A stretch of DNA of 64,000 nt. Source: Candidatus Aramenus sp. CH1. GTDB lineage: Archaea > Thermoproteota > Thermoprotei_A > Sulfolobales > Sulfolobaceae. Made by a program: the position numbers and the translations under genes. This document shows positions 19,827 to 30,039 of this stretch, piece after piece. The notes below the pieces were generated by a model. The model saw only the letters and a program-made list of their open reading frames with translations, ran no database searches and was not told where the DNA came from. Where the stretch lies: the NCBI GenBank assembly GCA_022678445.1, contig JALBWU010000006.1, positions 1-64,000 of the forward strand, given 5' to 3'. Positions within the stretch are counted from its first letter, which is position 1; the number at the start of each line of letters is the position of its first letter.

Positions 19827-20183
19827 ATGTCTTCCTCGGACGAGTACGAAGACCAGGAGCTTCAGGAATTGTTGAGGAGGAGGGCAGAAGCTGAGAGCAA
19901 GAGAGCAGCGGAAGAGCAGCGCAGAAAGGCTGAGTTAGAGGCTAGAAAGGAGGCAATACTTAGGGTCATCTTGACGCCTGAGGCTAGGCAAAGGCTAAAC
20001 AACGTAAAGCTAGTGAGGCCAGAGATCGCTTCCTCCCTAGAAGACCAGCTCATAGCCCTAGCTCAAGCTGGCAGGATCCAAGTGCCCATTACCGACGATG
20101 AGCTAAAGGAGATACTTGCCCAAATAGCCAATCAAAATAAAAGGGACTTCAAAATACAGATCAGGGAAAGGGGATGGAAATGA
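19827..20183 (+). CDS. PDCD5-family DNA-binding protein
   Basis: The 118-residue protein belongs to the PDCD5/TFAR19 family: a highly charged N-terminal helix ([23 protein letters not shown] region), then a compact helical core ([18 protein letters not shown]) and a basic tail ending RERGWK. Archaeal members bind DNA weakly; their cellular role is not settled. The stop codon TGA overlaps the ATG of L39e (ATGA), showing translational coupling. Confidence 0.88.
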   Translation: MSSSDEYEDQELQELLRRRAEAESKRAAEEQRRKAELEARKEAILRVILTPEARQRLNNVKLVRPEIASSLEDQLIALAQAGRIQVPITDDELKEILAQIANQNKRDFKIQIRERGWK

Positions 20184-20335
20184 GCAGGAACAAGCCAGCT
20201 GGAAAAAAGAACAGATTGGCAAGGGCATTAAAGTCGAACAGCCCCGTTCCAGCATGGGTGGTTATCAGGACAAATGGCAAATTTAGGTTAAACCCCATTA
20301 GGAGGGATTGGAGGAGAAACGACCTAAAGGTGTAA
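20180..20335 (+). CDS. rpl39e: 50S ribosomal protein L39e
   Basis: This 51-residue protein has the L39e sequence throughout: a Lys/Arg-rich N-terminus, then [13 protein letters not shown] and the tail [11 protein letters not shown]. It starts at the ATG that overlaps the PDCD5 stop and ends 5 bp before L31e. Length is exactly that of archaeal L39e. The protein lines the exit tunnel of the large subunit. Confidence 0.95.
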   Translation: MSRNKPAGKKNRLARALKSNSPVPAWVVIRTNGKFRLNPIRRDWRRNDLKV

Positions 20336-20339
20336 CACC

Positions 20340-20603
20340 ATGAAGGAAAAGGACAACTTCGAAATGGTCATAAATTTGAGGAAGGTAATAATGGGAAAAA
20401 GGACGAATAGGGCAAGGAGGGCCCTACGCATAATAAGGGAGACTGTTGCTAGGCACTTCGGCGCGGAAAAGGTAATCTTGGACCCCGTGCTGGCGTCAAT
20501 AATAGCAAGAAACAAGGAGAAGGTCGACTCAAGGGTCAGAGTGGTTGTTACAAAGGTTGGAGAAAAAACATTTTTAGTGAAATACGCAGTTAAAGAGAAA
20601 TGA
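20340..20603 (+). CDS. rpl31e: 50S ribosomal protein L31e
   Basis: The 87-residue protein matches L31e: [20 protein letters not shown] followed by [20 protein letters not shown]. Its stop overlaps the start of aIF6 by 4 bp. The L39e-L31e-aIF6-LX order is standard in Crenarchaeota. Confidence 0.95.
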   Translation: MKEKDNFEMVINLRKVIMGKRTNRARRALRIIRETVARHFGAEKVILDPVLASIIARNKEKVDSRVRVVVTKVGEKTFLVKYAVKEK

Positions 20604-21271
20604 ATATCCAGAGGATCAGCGTCTTTGGGACGGACAACATAGGAGTTTACATATTTACTAACAATAAATACACTTTTGTGCCAAAAAACATCGACAACTC
20701 TACTAAGGAGGCCATTGTTAACAACCTTAACACCGAGATCATTGAGACGAGCATAGCAAATAGTTTTTTACTTGGCATTTTCATGAATGGAAATTCCAAC
20801 GCCATACTCCTGCCAAAGATAGCCAAGGACGAGGAGATTAAGGAGATAAAGGAGAGGGCGAAGGACGTAAGGGTTGAGGTCCTCCAGCTGAGGGCCACAG
20901 CCTTAGGCAACATCATTTTGGCAAACGACAGGGGAGCCCTTGTGTACCCAGAGCTCGCTGACGCGGAGATAAAGGAGATAAAGGAGGCCCTCCAGGTAGA
21001 CGAGATAAGGAGAGGCACAATTGCCAACGTGATAACCGTGGGCTCAGTGGGAGTCGTCACCACTAAAGGGGGGCTTGTACACATAGACGCCACGGACGAG
21101 GAAGTTAATGAGCTCTCAAAGCTGTTTAAGGTGAAAATAGAGGTTGGCACCGTGAACTTCGGTAGCGCGTTCATAAGGAGTGGATTAATCGCTAACTATA
21201 AAGGAGTGTTAGTAGGAACATCTACTACGGGTCCAGAGATTTTAAGAATCCAGAGAGCATTTGGTGATTGA
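20600..21271 (+). CDS. eif6: Translation initiation factor aIF6
   Basis: This 223-residue anti-association factor binds the large subunit and stops premature joining with the small subunit. The fivefold repeat fold shows as recurring blocks such as [18 protein letters not shown] and [15 protein letters not shown]. Length is normal. The neighbouring LX (L18a-like) gene starts 2 bp after its stop. SBDS, the factor linked to eIF6 release in eukaryotes, is at 60.8 kb in this window. Confidence 0.95.
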   Translation: MNIQRISVFGTDNIGVYIFTNNKYTFVPKNIDNSTKEAIVNNLNTEIIETSIANSFLLGIFMNGNSNAILLPKIAKDEEIKEIKERAKDVRVEVLQLRATALGNIILANDRGALVYPELADAEIKEIKEALQVDEIRRGTIANVITVGSVGVVTTKGGLVHIDATDEEVNELSKLFKVKIEVGTVNFGSAFIRSGLIANYKGVLVGTSTTGPEILRIQRAFGD

Positions 21272-21272
21272 G

Positions 21273-21533
21273 ATGAGTGAAGTGAAAACTTACGAAATAA
21301 GGGGAACCGCGATATTTAACGTAACCAATTTCCCGACAAAGCAGAAGTTCGTGAAGTACGTCAGGGCGTTGAACGAGAAGCAGGCTATAGAGAAGCTGTA
21401 CAGCGACTTTGGAAGTAAGAACAAGATCAAGAGGGCTAACATTAAGATCGAAGAGGTAAAAGAGGTAAACCCGGAACATGTTCCAGATAAATACATAAGA
21501 GATATTTCTAAGTTAAACAAAGTTATTATGTGA
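21273..21533 (+). CDS. rplX: 50S ribosomal protein LX (L18ae/L20a)
   Basis: The 86-residue protein matches archaeal [37 protein letters not shown] and [11 protein letters not shown] chose the ATG at 21273, directly after the aIF6 stop; a TTG in the same frame at 21261 lies inside aIF6 and is unlikely. Prefoldin alpha follows 6 bp downstream. Confidence 0.93.
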   Translation: MSEVKTYEIRGTAIFNVTNFPTKQKFVKYVRALNEKQAIEKLYSDFGSKNKIKRANIKIEEVKEVNPEHVPDKYIRDISKLNKVIM

Positions 21534-21539
21534 AAAGCC

Positions 21540-21980
21540 ATGTCAGACGAAAAGGGAAGGACTGTAATATCCTTGGAGGACTTGCTAGCTCAAGCCGACC
21601 TCCTGAAGAGGCAGATAGACGAGCTACAGAAGTTACAAGCTGAGCTTTTGGACTCCCTTTCAGCCATCAAGAGCGCAAAGGACGCCCTCGAGGAGCTCAA
21701 GAACCCGCAGAAGGAGATGTACTTGTCAGGGGACAAGAGAAACTTCCTAATGCTCAAGACGTCCCAAGTGTCTATAGACAAGGTCTTGGTGTACTTGGGC
21801 CTCTCATATTACGCTGAGGTCACGCCTGACATAGCGGTCAAGATCTTATCTGAAAGGGAGAACGAGTTAAATACCTCACTTCAAGAAGTTAACAAGAGGT
21901 TAACGGAGAGTGCCAACGCTTACGCCCAGATAGCCGAAATCCTCAAGAGCATACAAGCTCAACAGCAAAAAGGTGGATAA
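21540..21980 (+). CDS. pfdA: Prefoldin subunit alpha
   Basis: This 146-residue chaperone subunit forms a hexamer with prefoldin beta and passes unfolded proteins to the thermosome. Two long coiled-coil helices (about residues 10-60 and 100-145) flank the beta-hairpin region (LMLKTSQVSIDKVLVYLG). Its last codons contain the Shine-Dalgarno-like AGGTGGAT for the next gene, ftsY. Confidence 0.92.
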   Translation: MSDEKGRTVISLEDLLAQADLLKRQIDELQKLQAELLDSLSAIKSAKDALEELKNPQKEMYLSGDKRNFLMLKTSQVSIDKVLVYLGLSYYAEVTPDIAVKILSERENELNTSLQEVNKRLTESANAYAQIAEILKSIQAQQQKGG

Positions 21981-21982
21981 TT

Positions 21983-23156
21983 TTGTTTCGACAAACTAAA
22001 GAAAGCGTTTTCTGATTTTTCTAAAAAACTCCTTGGAAAAGAGGAAGATGCTGAAAAGACAGAAGAGAAAGAGGCCCCTCAGCCCCCTCAAATAACCGAA
22101 CAGAAAGTTGAGCAGGAAAAGGTTGAACAGAAGAGCGAAATTAACGCACAAGTGCCACCAGAAAAATCCCCCTCACAAAAGGACGCTCAAGTAGCCCAAC
22201 CTACCTTACAACCAGAGCTTGCTCCCCCTGAAGTGAAGAAAGAGGAGCCCGCCAAGCAAGAGAAGCAAAGACTATCTGACAGAATAAACATTTTCAGCAG
22301 GCTGAGGTTCAAGGAGATCAAGGAGGAGGACATAGCTGACCTAATAGAGGAACTAAGGCTAGAGCTGCTGGAAAGCGACGTGTCCATGGAGGTTACAGAC
22401 AAGATACTAGAGGACTTGAAGAACTCATTGATAGGGCAGAAGGTAAGCAGGAGCGAGGACGTAGAAGAGCTAGTAAAAAAGTCGTTAAAAAAGTCCTTAA
22501 GTGAGATCCTCTCCTCTAATACCCTAGGCTACGACGTGGTAGAGAAGATCAAGAATTCGCCTAAGCCTTTCGTGGTGGTTTTCTTTGGCGTCAACGGAGT
22601 GGGAAAAACTACAACGATAGCGAAGTTCGTGAGCCTCTTGAAGAAAAACGGACTAACCGCGATAATAGCCGCAGCGGACACTTTCAGGGCGGCTGCCCAG
22701 GAACAACTGGCCATCCACGCTAAGAAGCTTGAGGTCCCCATTGTCAAGGGTAAGTACGGCGGTGACCCTGCTTCTGTTGCATTTGACGCGATCCAATCAG
22801 CTAAGAGCAGGGAGATAGACGTAGTTTTAATAGACACAGCAGGGAGGATGCACACTGACAAGGACCTCACCGAGGAACTAAAGAGGATCATGAGGGTGGC
22901 CAAGCCCAACTTCAGGATCCTAGTGCTGGACGCTCTGGCAGGAAACGACGCCCTACAACAGGCTAAGTTCTTCGAGGAGGCCGTAGGGTACGACGCGGTT
23001 ATCCTCACTAAGGTGGACGCAGACGCTAAGGGAGGGATAGTGCTGTCCTTAGCCCACGAGTTGAAGAAACCAGTAATCTACATAGGGGTGGGCCAGGAGT
23101 ACGATGACTTGCTTCCCTTTAGCCCATCTTGGTTTTTGGAAAGGCTTTTCCGTTAA
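21983..23156 (+). CDS. ftsY: Signal recognition particle receptor FtsY, start region carries an apparent +1 T
   Basis: SRP receptor GTPase that docks SRP-ribosome complexes at the membrane. The NG domain is complete: N-domain helices from about 22270, P-loop GVNGVGKTT, DTFRAAAQEQL, DTAGR and TKVDADAKGG. Upstream the same frame stays open to 21981 and encodes the expected amphipathic, Lys-rich N-terminus (FDKLKKAFSDF) and an acidic linker, but has no ATG, GTG or TTG. The TTG at 21983-21985, 3 bp after the prefoldin stop with a Shine-Dalgarno before it, would give MFDKLKKAF if the TTT at 21986-21988 were TT. As read, the first in-frame start is GTG at 22152, which would lose 57 residues. Confidence 0.85.
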
Positions 23157-23169
23157 ATTAATAATTTAA

Positions 23170-23367
23170 GTGTCCCATGAGTTATATATGGACATTATCG
23201 AGGAGATCAAAAAGTTACCAGAGGAGTGGAGGAAGATAGTCTCTGTGTCCAAAAAGCCAGACAGGGACCTCTTCATGCTGAACTTAAAGGTTACCCTAGC
23301 AGTCATGATATTCGTTGGCGTCCTAGCTTTCCTTATCCAGTTGGCTGTGACTTACCTCATTGGGTGA
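23170..23367 (+). CDS. secE: Protein translocase subunit SecE/Sec61 gamma
   Basis: The 65-residue protein has a cytosolic amphipathic helix (EEIKKLPEEWRKIVSVSKKP) and one C-terminal membrane helix (about residues 40-63). It clamps the SecY channel. Genes ftsY-secE-spt5 in a row are the archaeal standard. A GTG at 23170 and an ATG at 23188 are both possible starts; the ATG form would be 59 residues, also normal. Confidence 0.9.
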   Translation: MSHELYMDIIEEIKKLPEEWRKIVSVSKKPDRDLFMLNLKVTLAVMIFVGVLAFLIQLAVTYLIG

Positions 23368-23373
23368 ACGGGA

Positions 23374-23832
23374 TTGGAGACTAAAACAAGGAACTACTAC
23401 GCGGTTAAGGTGACTGGGGGGCAGGAAGTAAACGTAGCATTGATGCTAGAGGAGAGGGTGAGGACAAACAACTTAAAGGACGTTTACTCCATCTTGGTAC
23501 TTCCCAGGCTTAAGGGTTACGTCGTAATTGAGGCTGGGGGACCTCACGTCATTAAGCTCCTCATAACTGGAATAAGGCACGTTAGGGGGATAGCCCCTGG
23601 TCTCGTACCTAAGGACGACATAGCCAAGCTCATAGCTAAGAAGGTCGCAGGTCCGAGCGTAAAGGAGGGCGACCTCGTAGAGGTAGTGTCTGGCCCCTTC
23701 AGGGGGATGCAAGCGCAAGTTGTCAGATACGACCAAGCTAAGGGAGAAGTAGTGTTAAATATTTTAGAATCGGCTTTTCCATTACAAGTAACTATGCCCG
23801 TAGATCAAGTTAAGCCCTCGAAGAGGAGTTAA
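23374..23832 (+). CDS. spt5: Transcription elongation factor Spt5 (NusG homolog)
   Basis: This 152-residue protein has the NGN domain (YYAVKVTGGQEVNVALMLEER) and one KOW domain (VKEGDLVEVVSGPFRGMQAQV). It binds the RNA polymerase clamp with Spt4 for processive elongation. It starts with TTG after an AACGGGATTG stretch and continues the operon into L11, with 11 bp between them. Confidence 0.93.
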   Translation: METKTRNYYAVKVTGGQEVNVALMLEERVRTNNLKDVYSILVLPRLKGYVVIEAGGPHVIKLLITGIRHVRGIAPGLVPKDDIAKLIAKKVAGPSVKEGDLVEVVSGPFRGMQAQVVRYDQAKGEVVLNILESAFPLQVTMPVDQVKPSKRS

Positions 23833-23843
23833 GGTGATAATGT

Positions 23844-24350
23844 ATGCCCAAAAAAACGCTTAAAATAGTAGTTGAAGGTGGTAACGCAAAGCCAGGCCCC
23901 CCTCTGGGCCCTACCCTTTCACAGTACAAGCTCAACGTAGGAGAGGTAGTAAAGAAGATAAATGAAGTCACTGCCCAGTTCAAGGGTATGTCAGTTCCAG
24001 TCACAATAGAAGTAGACACGGACACGAAGAGCTTCGAGATCAGCGTTGGAATCCCGACCACCACTTCCCTCCTCTTGAGGAAAGCTGGCGCACAAGAGCC
24101 GTCAGGAGACCCTATGCACAAGAAAATAGGAAACATCTCCATGGAGGACGTGATTGACGTGGCAATTACTAAGAAACCATCGCTCACCGCTAAGACACTT
24201 AGGTCCGCTGTTAAGTCAATACTCGGCACAGCCTATACCATAGGGCTCACAGTGAATGGAAAGAGCCCTAAGGACCTAGTCAAGGAAGTCGAGGAGGGTA
24301 AATACGATAACTTATTATCTAAATATGAAGAGAAGTGGGAAAGTAGCTAA
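23844..24350 (+). CDS. rpl11: 50S ribosomal protein L11
   Basis: The protein (168 residues) matches archaeal L11: [20 protein letters not shown], then the rRNA-binding C-terminal domain ([20 protein letters not shown]). A GGTGATAATGT Shine-Dalgarno region precedes the ATG. L11, L1, L10 and L12 form the stalk region of the large subunit and are encoded in order here. Confidence 0.96.
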   Translation: MPKKTLKIVVEGGNAKPGPPLGPTLSQYKLNVGEVVKKINEVTAQFKGMSVPVTIEVDTDTKSFEISVGIPTTTSLLLRKAGAQEPSGDPMHKKIGNISMEDVIDVAITKKPSLTAKTLRSAVKSILGTAYTIGLTVNGKSPKDLVKEVEEGKYDNLLSKYEEKWESS

Positions 24351-24362
24351 AGGTGATTGATC

Positions 24363-25019
24363 ATGCTCGTTCCTCAGGAAAAAATAGCAGAGACAGTTTC
24401 CCTGGCCATTTCTGAGCAAAACAACCCAAAGAGGAGTTTCAAGCAGAGCGTGGAACTTATAGTAACGTTTAAGGACCTGGACATAAAGAAGGGAGAGCTA
24501 AAGTTAAGGGAAATAGTGGTTTTGCCCAACCCTCCTTCAAAGCCAAAGAAGGTCCTAGTGGTTCCGTCCTTTGAGCAAACCGAGTCCACAAAGAAAGCGG
24601 AGCCAGAGGTAATCTTGAGCAAAGAGGAACTCCAGAAGCTAGCTGGACAGAAAAGGGCAGTGAAAAAGTTGGCGTCGCGTAACGACTGGTTCCTCATCTC
24701 CCAAGAGTCCATGGCGATCGCAGGAAGAGTTTTGGGACCTGCCCTAGGTCCCAGGGGTAAGTTCCCCACTCCCTTACCTAACTCCTCAGATGTTACTGAG
24801 TACGTTCTCAGGTTCAAGAGGTCTACAATTGTCAAGACCAAAGACCAACCACAGACTCAAGTTTTCATAGGCACAGAAGACCAGAAGCCTGAAGCCCTCG
24901 CCCAGAACGCTGTTGCAGTACTAAACGCTATAGAGGCCAAGATTAAGGGTCCATCTAACGTAAGAGCTATATACATAAAAACCACAATGGGTAAACCAGT
25001 GGAGATCAAGCTGAAGTGA
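24363..25019 (+). CDS. rpl1: 50S ribosomal protein L1
   Basis: The 218-residue protein matches L1, with the RNA-binding blocks [13 protein letters not shown] and [20 protein letters not shown]1 binds the L1 stalk of 23S rRNA and in many archaea represses its own operon by binding its mRNA. I chose the ATG at 24363 preceded by GGTGATTGATC; an in-frame TTG at 24357 overlaps that Shine-Dalgarno. Confidence 0.95.
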   Translation: MLVPQEKIAETVSLAISEQNNPKRSFKQSVELIVTFKDLDIKKGELKLREIVVLPNPPSKPKKVLVVPSFEQTESTKKAEPEVILSKEELQKLAGQKRAVKKLASRNDWFLISQESMAIAGRVLGPALGPRGKFPTPLPNSSDVTEYVLRFKRSTIVKTKDQPQTQVFIGTEDQKPEALAQNAVAVLNAIEAKIKGPSNVRAIYIKTTMGKPVEIKLK

Positions 25020-25025
25020 TAGCTC

Positions 25026-26024
25026 ATGATGTCCTTACAACAGAGGAAAATCCCCCAGTGGAAAAAGGACGAAGTAAGGGAGCTAACTGAACTCCTTAAG
25101 ACGTATAATACCGTGCTCATCATAGACCTCAACAAGTTTCCGGCTGATAAGTTCCACGAAATAAGGAAAAAGTTCAGGAAGAACTCGGTCATAAAGGTCT
25201 CTAAGAACACCCTATTCAGACTGGCTGCAAAGGAGGCTGGTATTGACGTACCTAAGTTAGACCAATATTTGACCGGAACCAACGGTTTCTTGTTCAGCAA
25301 CGACAACCCGTTCACACTTGCGCTGAACATAGACAAGTTTAAGCTGAAGAGATACGCAGTTCCAGGAGACGTAGCAGAGGAAGAAGTGGTAATCCCTGCA
25401 GGAGACACTGGGATGCCAGCAGGTCCCATACTGAGCACTTTCGGCAAGCTAAAGGTACAGACCAGAGTTCAGGACGGTAAAATAGCAGTAGTAAAGGACA
25501 CAGTAATAGCCAAACCGGGAGACCCAATCCCGGCTGAGGCAATACCCATACTACAAAAGCTGGGTATAATGCCGGTTTACATAAAGTTGGCAATAAAGGC
25601 CGCTTACCACGAAGGGTTAGTAATCCCCAAAGACCAGCTGGTGATCAAAGTAGACGATTACAAGGCCCAAGTGCTAGAGGCCTACAGGAATGCCCTAGGC
25701 CTAGGAGTTGAGATTGCGTACCCAGTACCAGAGGTGCTGAAGATAAGCATAACCAAGGCCCAGATGTACTCCTTGAACTTGGCAGGGGAAATAGGTTTCG
25801 TGACAAAGGAGACGGCGAGCGTTGTGTTCTCTAAGGCTATGGCCAAAGCCTACGCTCTGGCAGCTGCTATCAACGATAAGGCGAACCTAGGCATACAAGT
25901 GGCGCAGAAACCCGCTGCAGCTGAGGAAAAGAAGGAAGCCAAAGAGGAGAAGAAAGAGGAAGAGGAGAAGAAGGGACCAAGCGAAGAAGAACTCGGAGGA
26001 GGCTTGTCTTCTCTATTCGGATAA
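25026..26024 (+). CDS. rpl10: 50S ribosomal protein L10 (P0)
   Basis: This 332-residue stalk base protein has the rRNA-binding N-terminal domain ([24 protein letters not shown]), the insert domain and the C-terminal helical part that carries L12 dimers. The acidic/lysine-rich hinge and tail ([23 protein letters not shown], ending LSSLFG) is the same as that of L12 next door. The DNA for this tail is identical to L12 over 77 bp, including silent positions. Confidence 0.96.
   Translation: MMSLQQRKIPQWKKDEVRELTELLKTYNTVLIIDLNKFPADKFHEIRKKFRKNSVIKVSKNTLFRLAAKEAGIDVPKLDQYLTGTNGFLFSNDNPFTLALNIDKFKLKRYAVPGDVAEEEVVIPAGDTGMPAGPILSTFGKLKVQTRVQDGKIAVVKDTVIAKPGDPIPAEAIPILQKLGIMPVYIKLAIKAAYHEGLVIPKDQLVIKVDDYKAQVLEAYRNALGLGVEIAYPVPEVLKISITKAQMYSLNLAGEIGFVTKETASVVFSKAMAKAYALAAAINDKANLGIQVAQKPAAAEEKKEAKEEKKEEEEKKGPSEEELGGGLSSLFG
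25914..25990 (+). repeat. 77-bp direct repeat shared with L12 (L10 copy)
   Basis: Bases 25914-25990 are identical to 26273-26349 in the L12 gene, an offset of 359 bp. The repeat encodes the charged tail of both proteins in the same frame. Identity includes all synonymous sites, which points to recent gene conversion or duplication. Confidence 0.9.
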
Positions 26025-26068
26025 CAAAGCTTTTTATACGGTCACCAACTTAACTAAGGTGATAAGAT

Positions 26069-26383
26069 ATGGAGTACATATATGCAAGTTTACTATTACA
26101 CGCGGCAAAGAAGGAGATAACTGAAGAGTCGTTGAAGAACGTCTTAACGGCTGCCGGCGTCCAAGCTGATGACGTAAGGATAAAGGCCGTCGTGGCTGCG
26201 TTAAAGGAAGTAAACATAGACGAGGTACTAAAGAACGCTGCGGCCATGCCAGTAGCTGCTGCACCAGCTCCTGCTGCAGCTGAGGAAAAGAAGGAAGCCA
26301 AAGAGGAGAAGAAAGAGGAAGAGGAGAAGAAGGGACCAAGCGAAGAAGAGATCGCTGGAGGCTTATCCTCCCTATTCGGCTAA
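26069..26383 (+). CDS. rpl12: 50S ribosomal protein L12 (P1)
   Basis: This 104-residue acidic stalk protein recruits translation factors. It has the dimerisation N-terminus ([17 protein letters not shown]), an alanine/proline-rich hinge (AAAPAPAAA) and the factor-binding tail ending [20 protein letters not shown] Shine-Dalgarno precedes it. A TATA-like TTTTTATAC at 26030-26038 may give it an extra promoter, which would fit the need for several L12 copies per ribosome. Confidence 0.96.
   Translation: MEYIYASLLLHAAKKEITEESLKNVLTAAGVQADDVRIKAVVAALKEVNIDEVLKNAAAMPVAAAPAPAAAEEKKEAKEEKKEEEEKKGPSEEEIAGGLSSLFG
26273..26349 (+). repeat. 77-bp direct repeat shared with L10 (L12 copy)
   Basis: This is the second copy of the 77-bp block, encoding the L12 tail. 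It diverges from the L10 copy immediately on both sides (25913 vs 26272, and 25991 vs 26350). Confidence 0.9.
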
Positions 26384-26390
26384 AAAGAGT

Positions 26391-26424
26391 TCACACTTTT
26401 TTATGCATACTTTTTAATTTTCGT
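26391..26424 (+). terminator. T-rich terminator after L12
   Basis: Two T runs (26397-26402 and 26411-26415) follow the L12 stop with no hairpin. T-rich tracts of this kind end archaeal transcripts. The same AT-rich stretch probably also supplies the promoter for alaS, whose ATG is at 26442. Confidence 0.45.
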
Positions 26425-26441
26425 TTAGTTACCTTTCTTTC

Positions 26442-29150
26442 ATGCACGTAAGCGAAAGCGAGTACAGGGTCAGGCTGTTCGAAAACAACTACACTAGGAA
26501 GATATGCAAGTCGTGCAAGACTCCTTTCTGGACAAAGGACAAAGAGAGAGATAACTGCGCTGACATACCTTGCTCTGACTACGACTTTCTTGACATGAAC
26601 ATTTCCGACCTCAAGCTGAGCGTAAGAGAAGCGAGAAACTTGTTCCTCAACTTCTTTAAAAAGCGTGGCCACGAGGTGATACCCCCTAAGCCCGTGTTGG
26701 CAAGGTGGAGGGACGACCTTTACCTAACCATTGCAAGCATAGTGGACTTCCAGCCTCACGTCACCAGTGGACTGGTACCTCCTCCGGCAAACCCCCTGGT
26801 AGTGTCCCAGCCCTGCATAAGGCTGGAAGACGTGGACAACGTCGGGGTAACCTTCGGAAGGCACTTGACTACATTTGAAATGGGAGGTCACCACGCCTTC
26901 AATTACCCAGATAAGTTCGTGTACTGGAAGGACGAGACAGTGGAGTACGCAAAGGAGTTCTTTACGCAGGAGCTTAAGATACCCGAGGAGCTCTTAAATT
27001 TCAAGGAGTCGTGGTGGGAAGGAGGAGGCAACGCTGGCCCTTCCTTTGAGGTCACAGTAGGAGGTCTGGAGCTAGCTACACTAGTGTTCATGCAGTACGA
27101 GATAAGGGACGGACAATACGTTCCCTTAAAGCTGAAGATCGTTGACACGGGGTACGGAATAGAGAGAATTGCTTGGTTTACGCAGAAGACGCCCACTTCG
27201 TTCCACGCCATATACGGCAACGTGGTCTACACGTTCTTCAAGAAGCTTGGTCAACCCCCGGTCAACGAGGAAATGCTTAAGGTGGCTGCAAAGCTAGCGG
27301 GCAGGATAGATACAGACCACCCGGAAACCATAAAGATCCACAGGCAGGAGGTGGCCAGGGCAGTTGGGGAGAAGTACGAGGAAGTAGACCTGGAACTAAC
27401 TAGGGCAGCTAGGGTGTTCCAAGTACTTGATCACACAAAGACTGTCGCCATGATGCTCGCGGATGGGCTAGTTCCCTCAAGCTCCGGCGAAGGCTACCTG
27501 GGGAGGCTACTGATTAGAAGGGCCTTAAGGACGATTAAGATGCTTGGATCCGACGCCAGACTTTCCGAGTTAGTACTAGAACAGATCAACTACTGGGCAG
27601 AGGACTTCCCGCAACTCCTAAAGAACAAGGAGTACATCCTTGACGTTATCGAGAACGAGGAAGAGAAGTTCAGGGAGACAGTGAACAGAGCGTCTTCTAT
27701 AGCCTCTTCCCTGGCAAGGAAACAGGAGATAACTACTGAGGATCTGATCCAGCTTTACGATTCTCAAGGGATACCCCCAGAGTTCGTGGCGGAGGAGCTC
27801 AAAAAAAAGGGTAAGGAAGTGCAGATACCGTTTAACTTCTACGCTCTAGTGGCAAAGAGGCATCAGATCTCGCCGATTAAGGGGGAGAAGGAAAAGGCTA
27901 AGCTACCTAAAGACGTGGTCGAATTTGCATCTAAGTTGTCCCCTACAAGGAAGCTTTACTACGAGGACCAATACCTCAGGGCATTTGAGGGTAAGGTAGT
28001 AGGCGTGTACAAGAACTACTTGGTCACAGACAGGACAGTGTTCTACCCTGAGGGCGGCGGACAGCTGGGAGACAAGGGGGTAATAATTGCAGATAAGGAG
28101 AAGTACAATGTCGTAGACACGCAGAAGGTGGGCGATGTAATAGTACACGTACTAGACAGGGAGCCAAAGGTTTCCCCAGGAGATTCTGTAAAGGGGGAGA
28201 TAGACTGGCAGAGGAGGTATAGGCTAATGAGGCACCACACAACAACACACGTAGTGTTGGCGGCGGCGAAGAAGTTGCTAGGGGATCACGTATGGCAGGC
28301 AGGAGCTGAGAAGAGCCCAGAAAAGGCTAGGCTTGACATAACCCACTACAAGATGCTAACCCCAGAGGAAGTGAAGAAGCTAGAGGACATGGCAAACTTC
28401 GTCGTAAACGACAGGAGACCCGTGAGGCCCATTGAGATGAACAGGACGGAAGCTGAAATGAAGTTCGGGGTCTCAATATACGAAGGAGGAGTCCCCAATA
28501 AGGCTACAATAAGGCTACTCGAGATTAAGGACTGGGACGTGGAAAGTTGTGGAGGCACTCACGTATCCAACACCAGCGAAATAGGGGCAATTAAGATAAC
28601 CAACGTGGAGAAAATCCAAGACGGTGTAATAAGGCTAGAATACGTAGCTGGAGACATGGTGTCCGACTATGCGAGGAAAGTCGAGGAAAAGGTAAACAAG
28701 GTGTCCGAGATCCTAGGAGTGGACCAGAGCCAATTAGAGTTGAGGTTACAGAGGTTCGTTGAGGAAAAGAGGAGGACAGAAGAGCTCCTGAGCGGGTATA
28801 GAAGAAAGTACGTAGAGTACCTCCTACAGAACTCGAGCAAGGAGGTATTTGACGGCGTCCAGATACTGGTGCTAAAGGGAGTAGACGACCAGGAGGTCAC
28901 TAAGGAGGTCATGAGGAGGTTCACGCTAGAGCCCTCCAGGGTAGCTGTTAACTTCTACGGCGTCAACGGCAGGTACGTATTAGAGGTAGCCACGTCCAAC
29001 GACTTAAAGGTCGACGGGATACTCGAGAACTTGAGGAAGTTGGGGGGAAAGGGAGGAGGAAAAGGAACGTACTGTAACGTGAGCTTTGCTAAGCTCAACG
29101 AAAGTGAGGTAATTGACGCTATTAAGCGGGGAATTAAGAGAGGCACTTAA
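26442..29150 (+). CDS. alaS: Alanyl-tRNA synthetase
   Basis: This 902-residue class II synthetase charges tRNA-Ala. The N-terminal extension with CKSCKTPFW is typical of archaeal AlaS. The catalytic domain shows [12 protein letters not shown] and [10 protein letters not shown]-like blocks; the editing domain has the zinc motif [14 protein letters not shown] with CGGTH (about residue 705). The C-terminal region includes GGKGGGKG. Full length, no frameshifts. The next gene starts inside its 3' end, overlapping by 38 bp. Confidence 0.97.
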   Translation: MHVSESEYRVRLFENNYTRKICKSCKTPFWTKDKERDNCADIPCSDYDFLDMNISDLKLSVREARNLFLNFFKKRGHEVIPPKPVLARWRDDLYLTIASIVDFQPHVTSGLVPPPANPLVVSQPCIRLEDVDNVGVTFGRHLTTFEMGGHHAFNYPDKFVYWKDETVEYAKEFFTQELKIPEELLNFKESWWEGGGNAGPSFEVTVGGLELATLVFMQYEIRDGQYVPLKLKIVDTGYGIERIAWFTQKTPTSFHAIYGNVVYTFFKKLGQPPVNEEMLKVAAKLAGRIDTDHPETIKIHRQEVARAVGEKYEEVDLELTRAARVFQVLDHTKTVAMMLADGLVPSSSGEGYLGRLLIRRALRTIKMLGSDARLSELVLEQINYWAEDFPQLLKNKEYILDVIENEEEKFRETVNRASSIASSLARKQEITTEDLIQLYDSQGIPPEFVAEELKKKGKEVQIPFNFYALVAKRHQISPIKGEKEKAKLPKDVVEFASKLSPTRKLYYEDQYLRAFEGKVVGVYKNYLVTDRTVFYPEGGGQLGDKGVIIADKEKYNVVDTQKVGDVIVHVLDREPKVSPGDSVKGEIDWQRRYRLMRHHTTTHVVLAAAKKLLGDHVWQAGAEKSPEKARLDITHYKMLTPEEVKKLEDMANFVVNDRRPVRPIEMNRTEAEMKFGVSIYEGGVPNKATIRLLEIKDWDVESCGGTHVSNTSEIGAIKITNVEKIQDGVIRLEYVAGDMVSDYARKVEEKVNKVSEILGVDQSQLELRLQRFVEEKRRTEELLSGYRRKYVEYLLQNSSKEVFDGVQILVLKGVDDQEVTKEVMRRFTLEPSRVAVNFYGVNGRYVLEVATSNDLKVDGILENLRKLGGKGGGKGTYCNVSFAKLNESEVIDAIKRGIKRGT

Positions 29151-29751
29151 GGACTACAAGTACCTTCTAAACAGGGGCTACAGTAGGGAGGTAGCCCTCA
29201 ACGTAATTTCCTCAAGGTATTTTTTGAACGAGCTTCAGAGGCTACTCCTTTACAGATGCGTCCACAGCGAGGAAGAGATATCCCAAGTTAGGAAAAAGAT
29301 GGTACAAGAGAAGGAAGTGGTAATTGACGGCTTTAACGTGGCGATCACCTTGCTCAACGCCATCGACAACGACATGGCCTTCCTATGTGACGATGGGCTA
29401 ATCCGGGATTTAGGGCTAGGAAAGAAAAAGGGAGACAATAGGGTCCTTGACGTCTTGATACTTTTCTCTGAGTACTGTGAGTGGAAGGGGATCGTGTTTG
29501 AGATACTCCTAGATTCACAGGTAAGCCACAGTGGGGAAATAGCAAACGAGCTCAGAAGGAGAGGCATTAGGGCTCTTACCACGACAAAAACGGACAAAGA
29601 GGTCATCCTGAGAAACAAGGCTGTAGTAAGCAACGACTTCGTCGTAGCTATGAAGGCCAAGAAGGTAGCAAACCTTCTCCTTGATTTCTTGAAGGACAGC
29701 AACATCCCATTGGTCGAGATTAGCTCGTTACTTGGCCGAGAAAACATTTAA
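29113..29751 (+). CDS. DUF434 domain protein
   Basis: The 212-residue protein belongs to the archaeal DUF434/DUF5616 group. A helical N-terminus ([25 protein letters not shown]) is followed by a PIN-like nuclease-type fold: [16 protein letters not shown] (an Asp at the first strand), then VLILFSEY and VVSNDFVV with further acidic residues. A role in RNA cleavage is suggested by that fold only. It starts with TTG inside alaS, so it is translationally coupled. Confidence 0.65.
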   Translation: MTLLSGELREALKDYKYLLNRGYSREVALNVISSRYFLNELQRLLLYRCVHSEEEISQVRKKMVQEKEVVIDGFNVAITLLNAIDNDMAFLCDDGLIRDLGLGKKKGDNRVLDVLILFSEYCEWKGIVFEILLDSQVSHSGEIANELRRRGIRALTTTKTDKEVILRNKAVVSNDFVVAMKAKKVANLLLDFLKDSNIPLVEISSLLGRENI

Positions 29752-29776
29752 AACGGGCTGTTATCTTTATTAAAGG

Positions 29777-29866
<90 letters not shown>

Positions 29867-29988
29867 CCACACTATTTTGAAACTGCTAGCACAGTAATGC
29901 ACTCGTGGTGCCTCAGGGGATTGTACGGATTTCGTAATACTACCTTAGAGCAGAAATCGTTATCTCCAAGGAGAAAAACGAAAGTCAG

Positions 29989-29998
29989 ATTTATAAAT
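29989..29998 (+). promoter_or_regulatory. TATA box for the SpeD-family gene
   Basis: ATTTATAAAT at 29989-29998 predicts transcription from about 30020. An ATG at 30001 would lie before that point, so the real start should be the in-frame ATG at 30040. Confidence 0.6.
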
Positions 29999-30039
29999 TC
30001 ATGGTTTTGAATCTTAGCAAGGGGGCACAAGAAAAGAAG

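Noticed and set aside
30001-30039. ATG at 30001 as start of the SpeD-family gene
   Set aside because: It lies 3 bp after the TATA box, upstream of the expected transcript start near 30020. The extra residues do not look like the family N-terminus.
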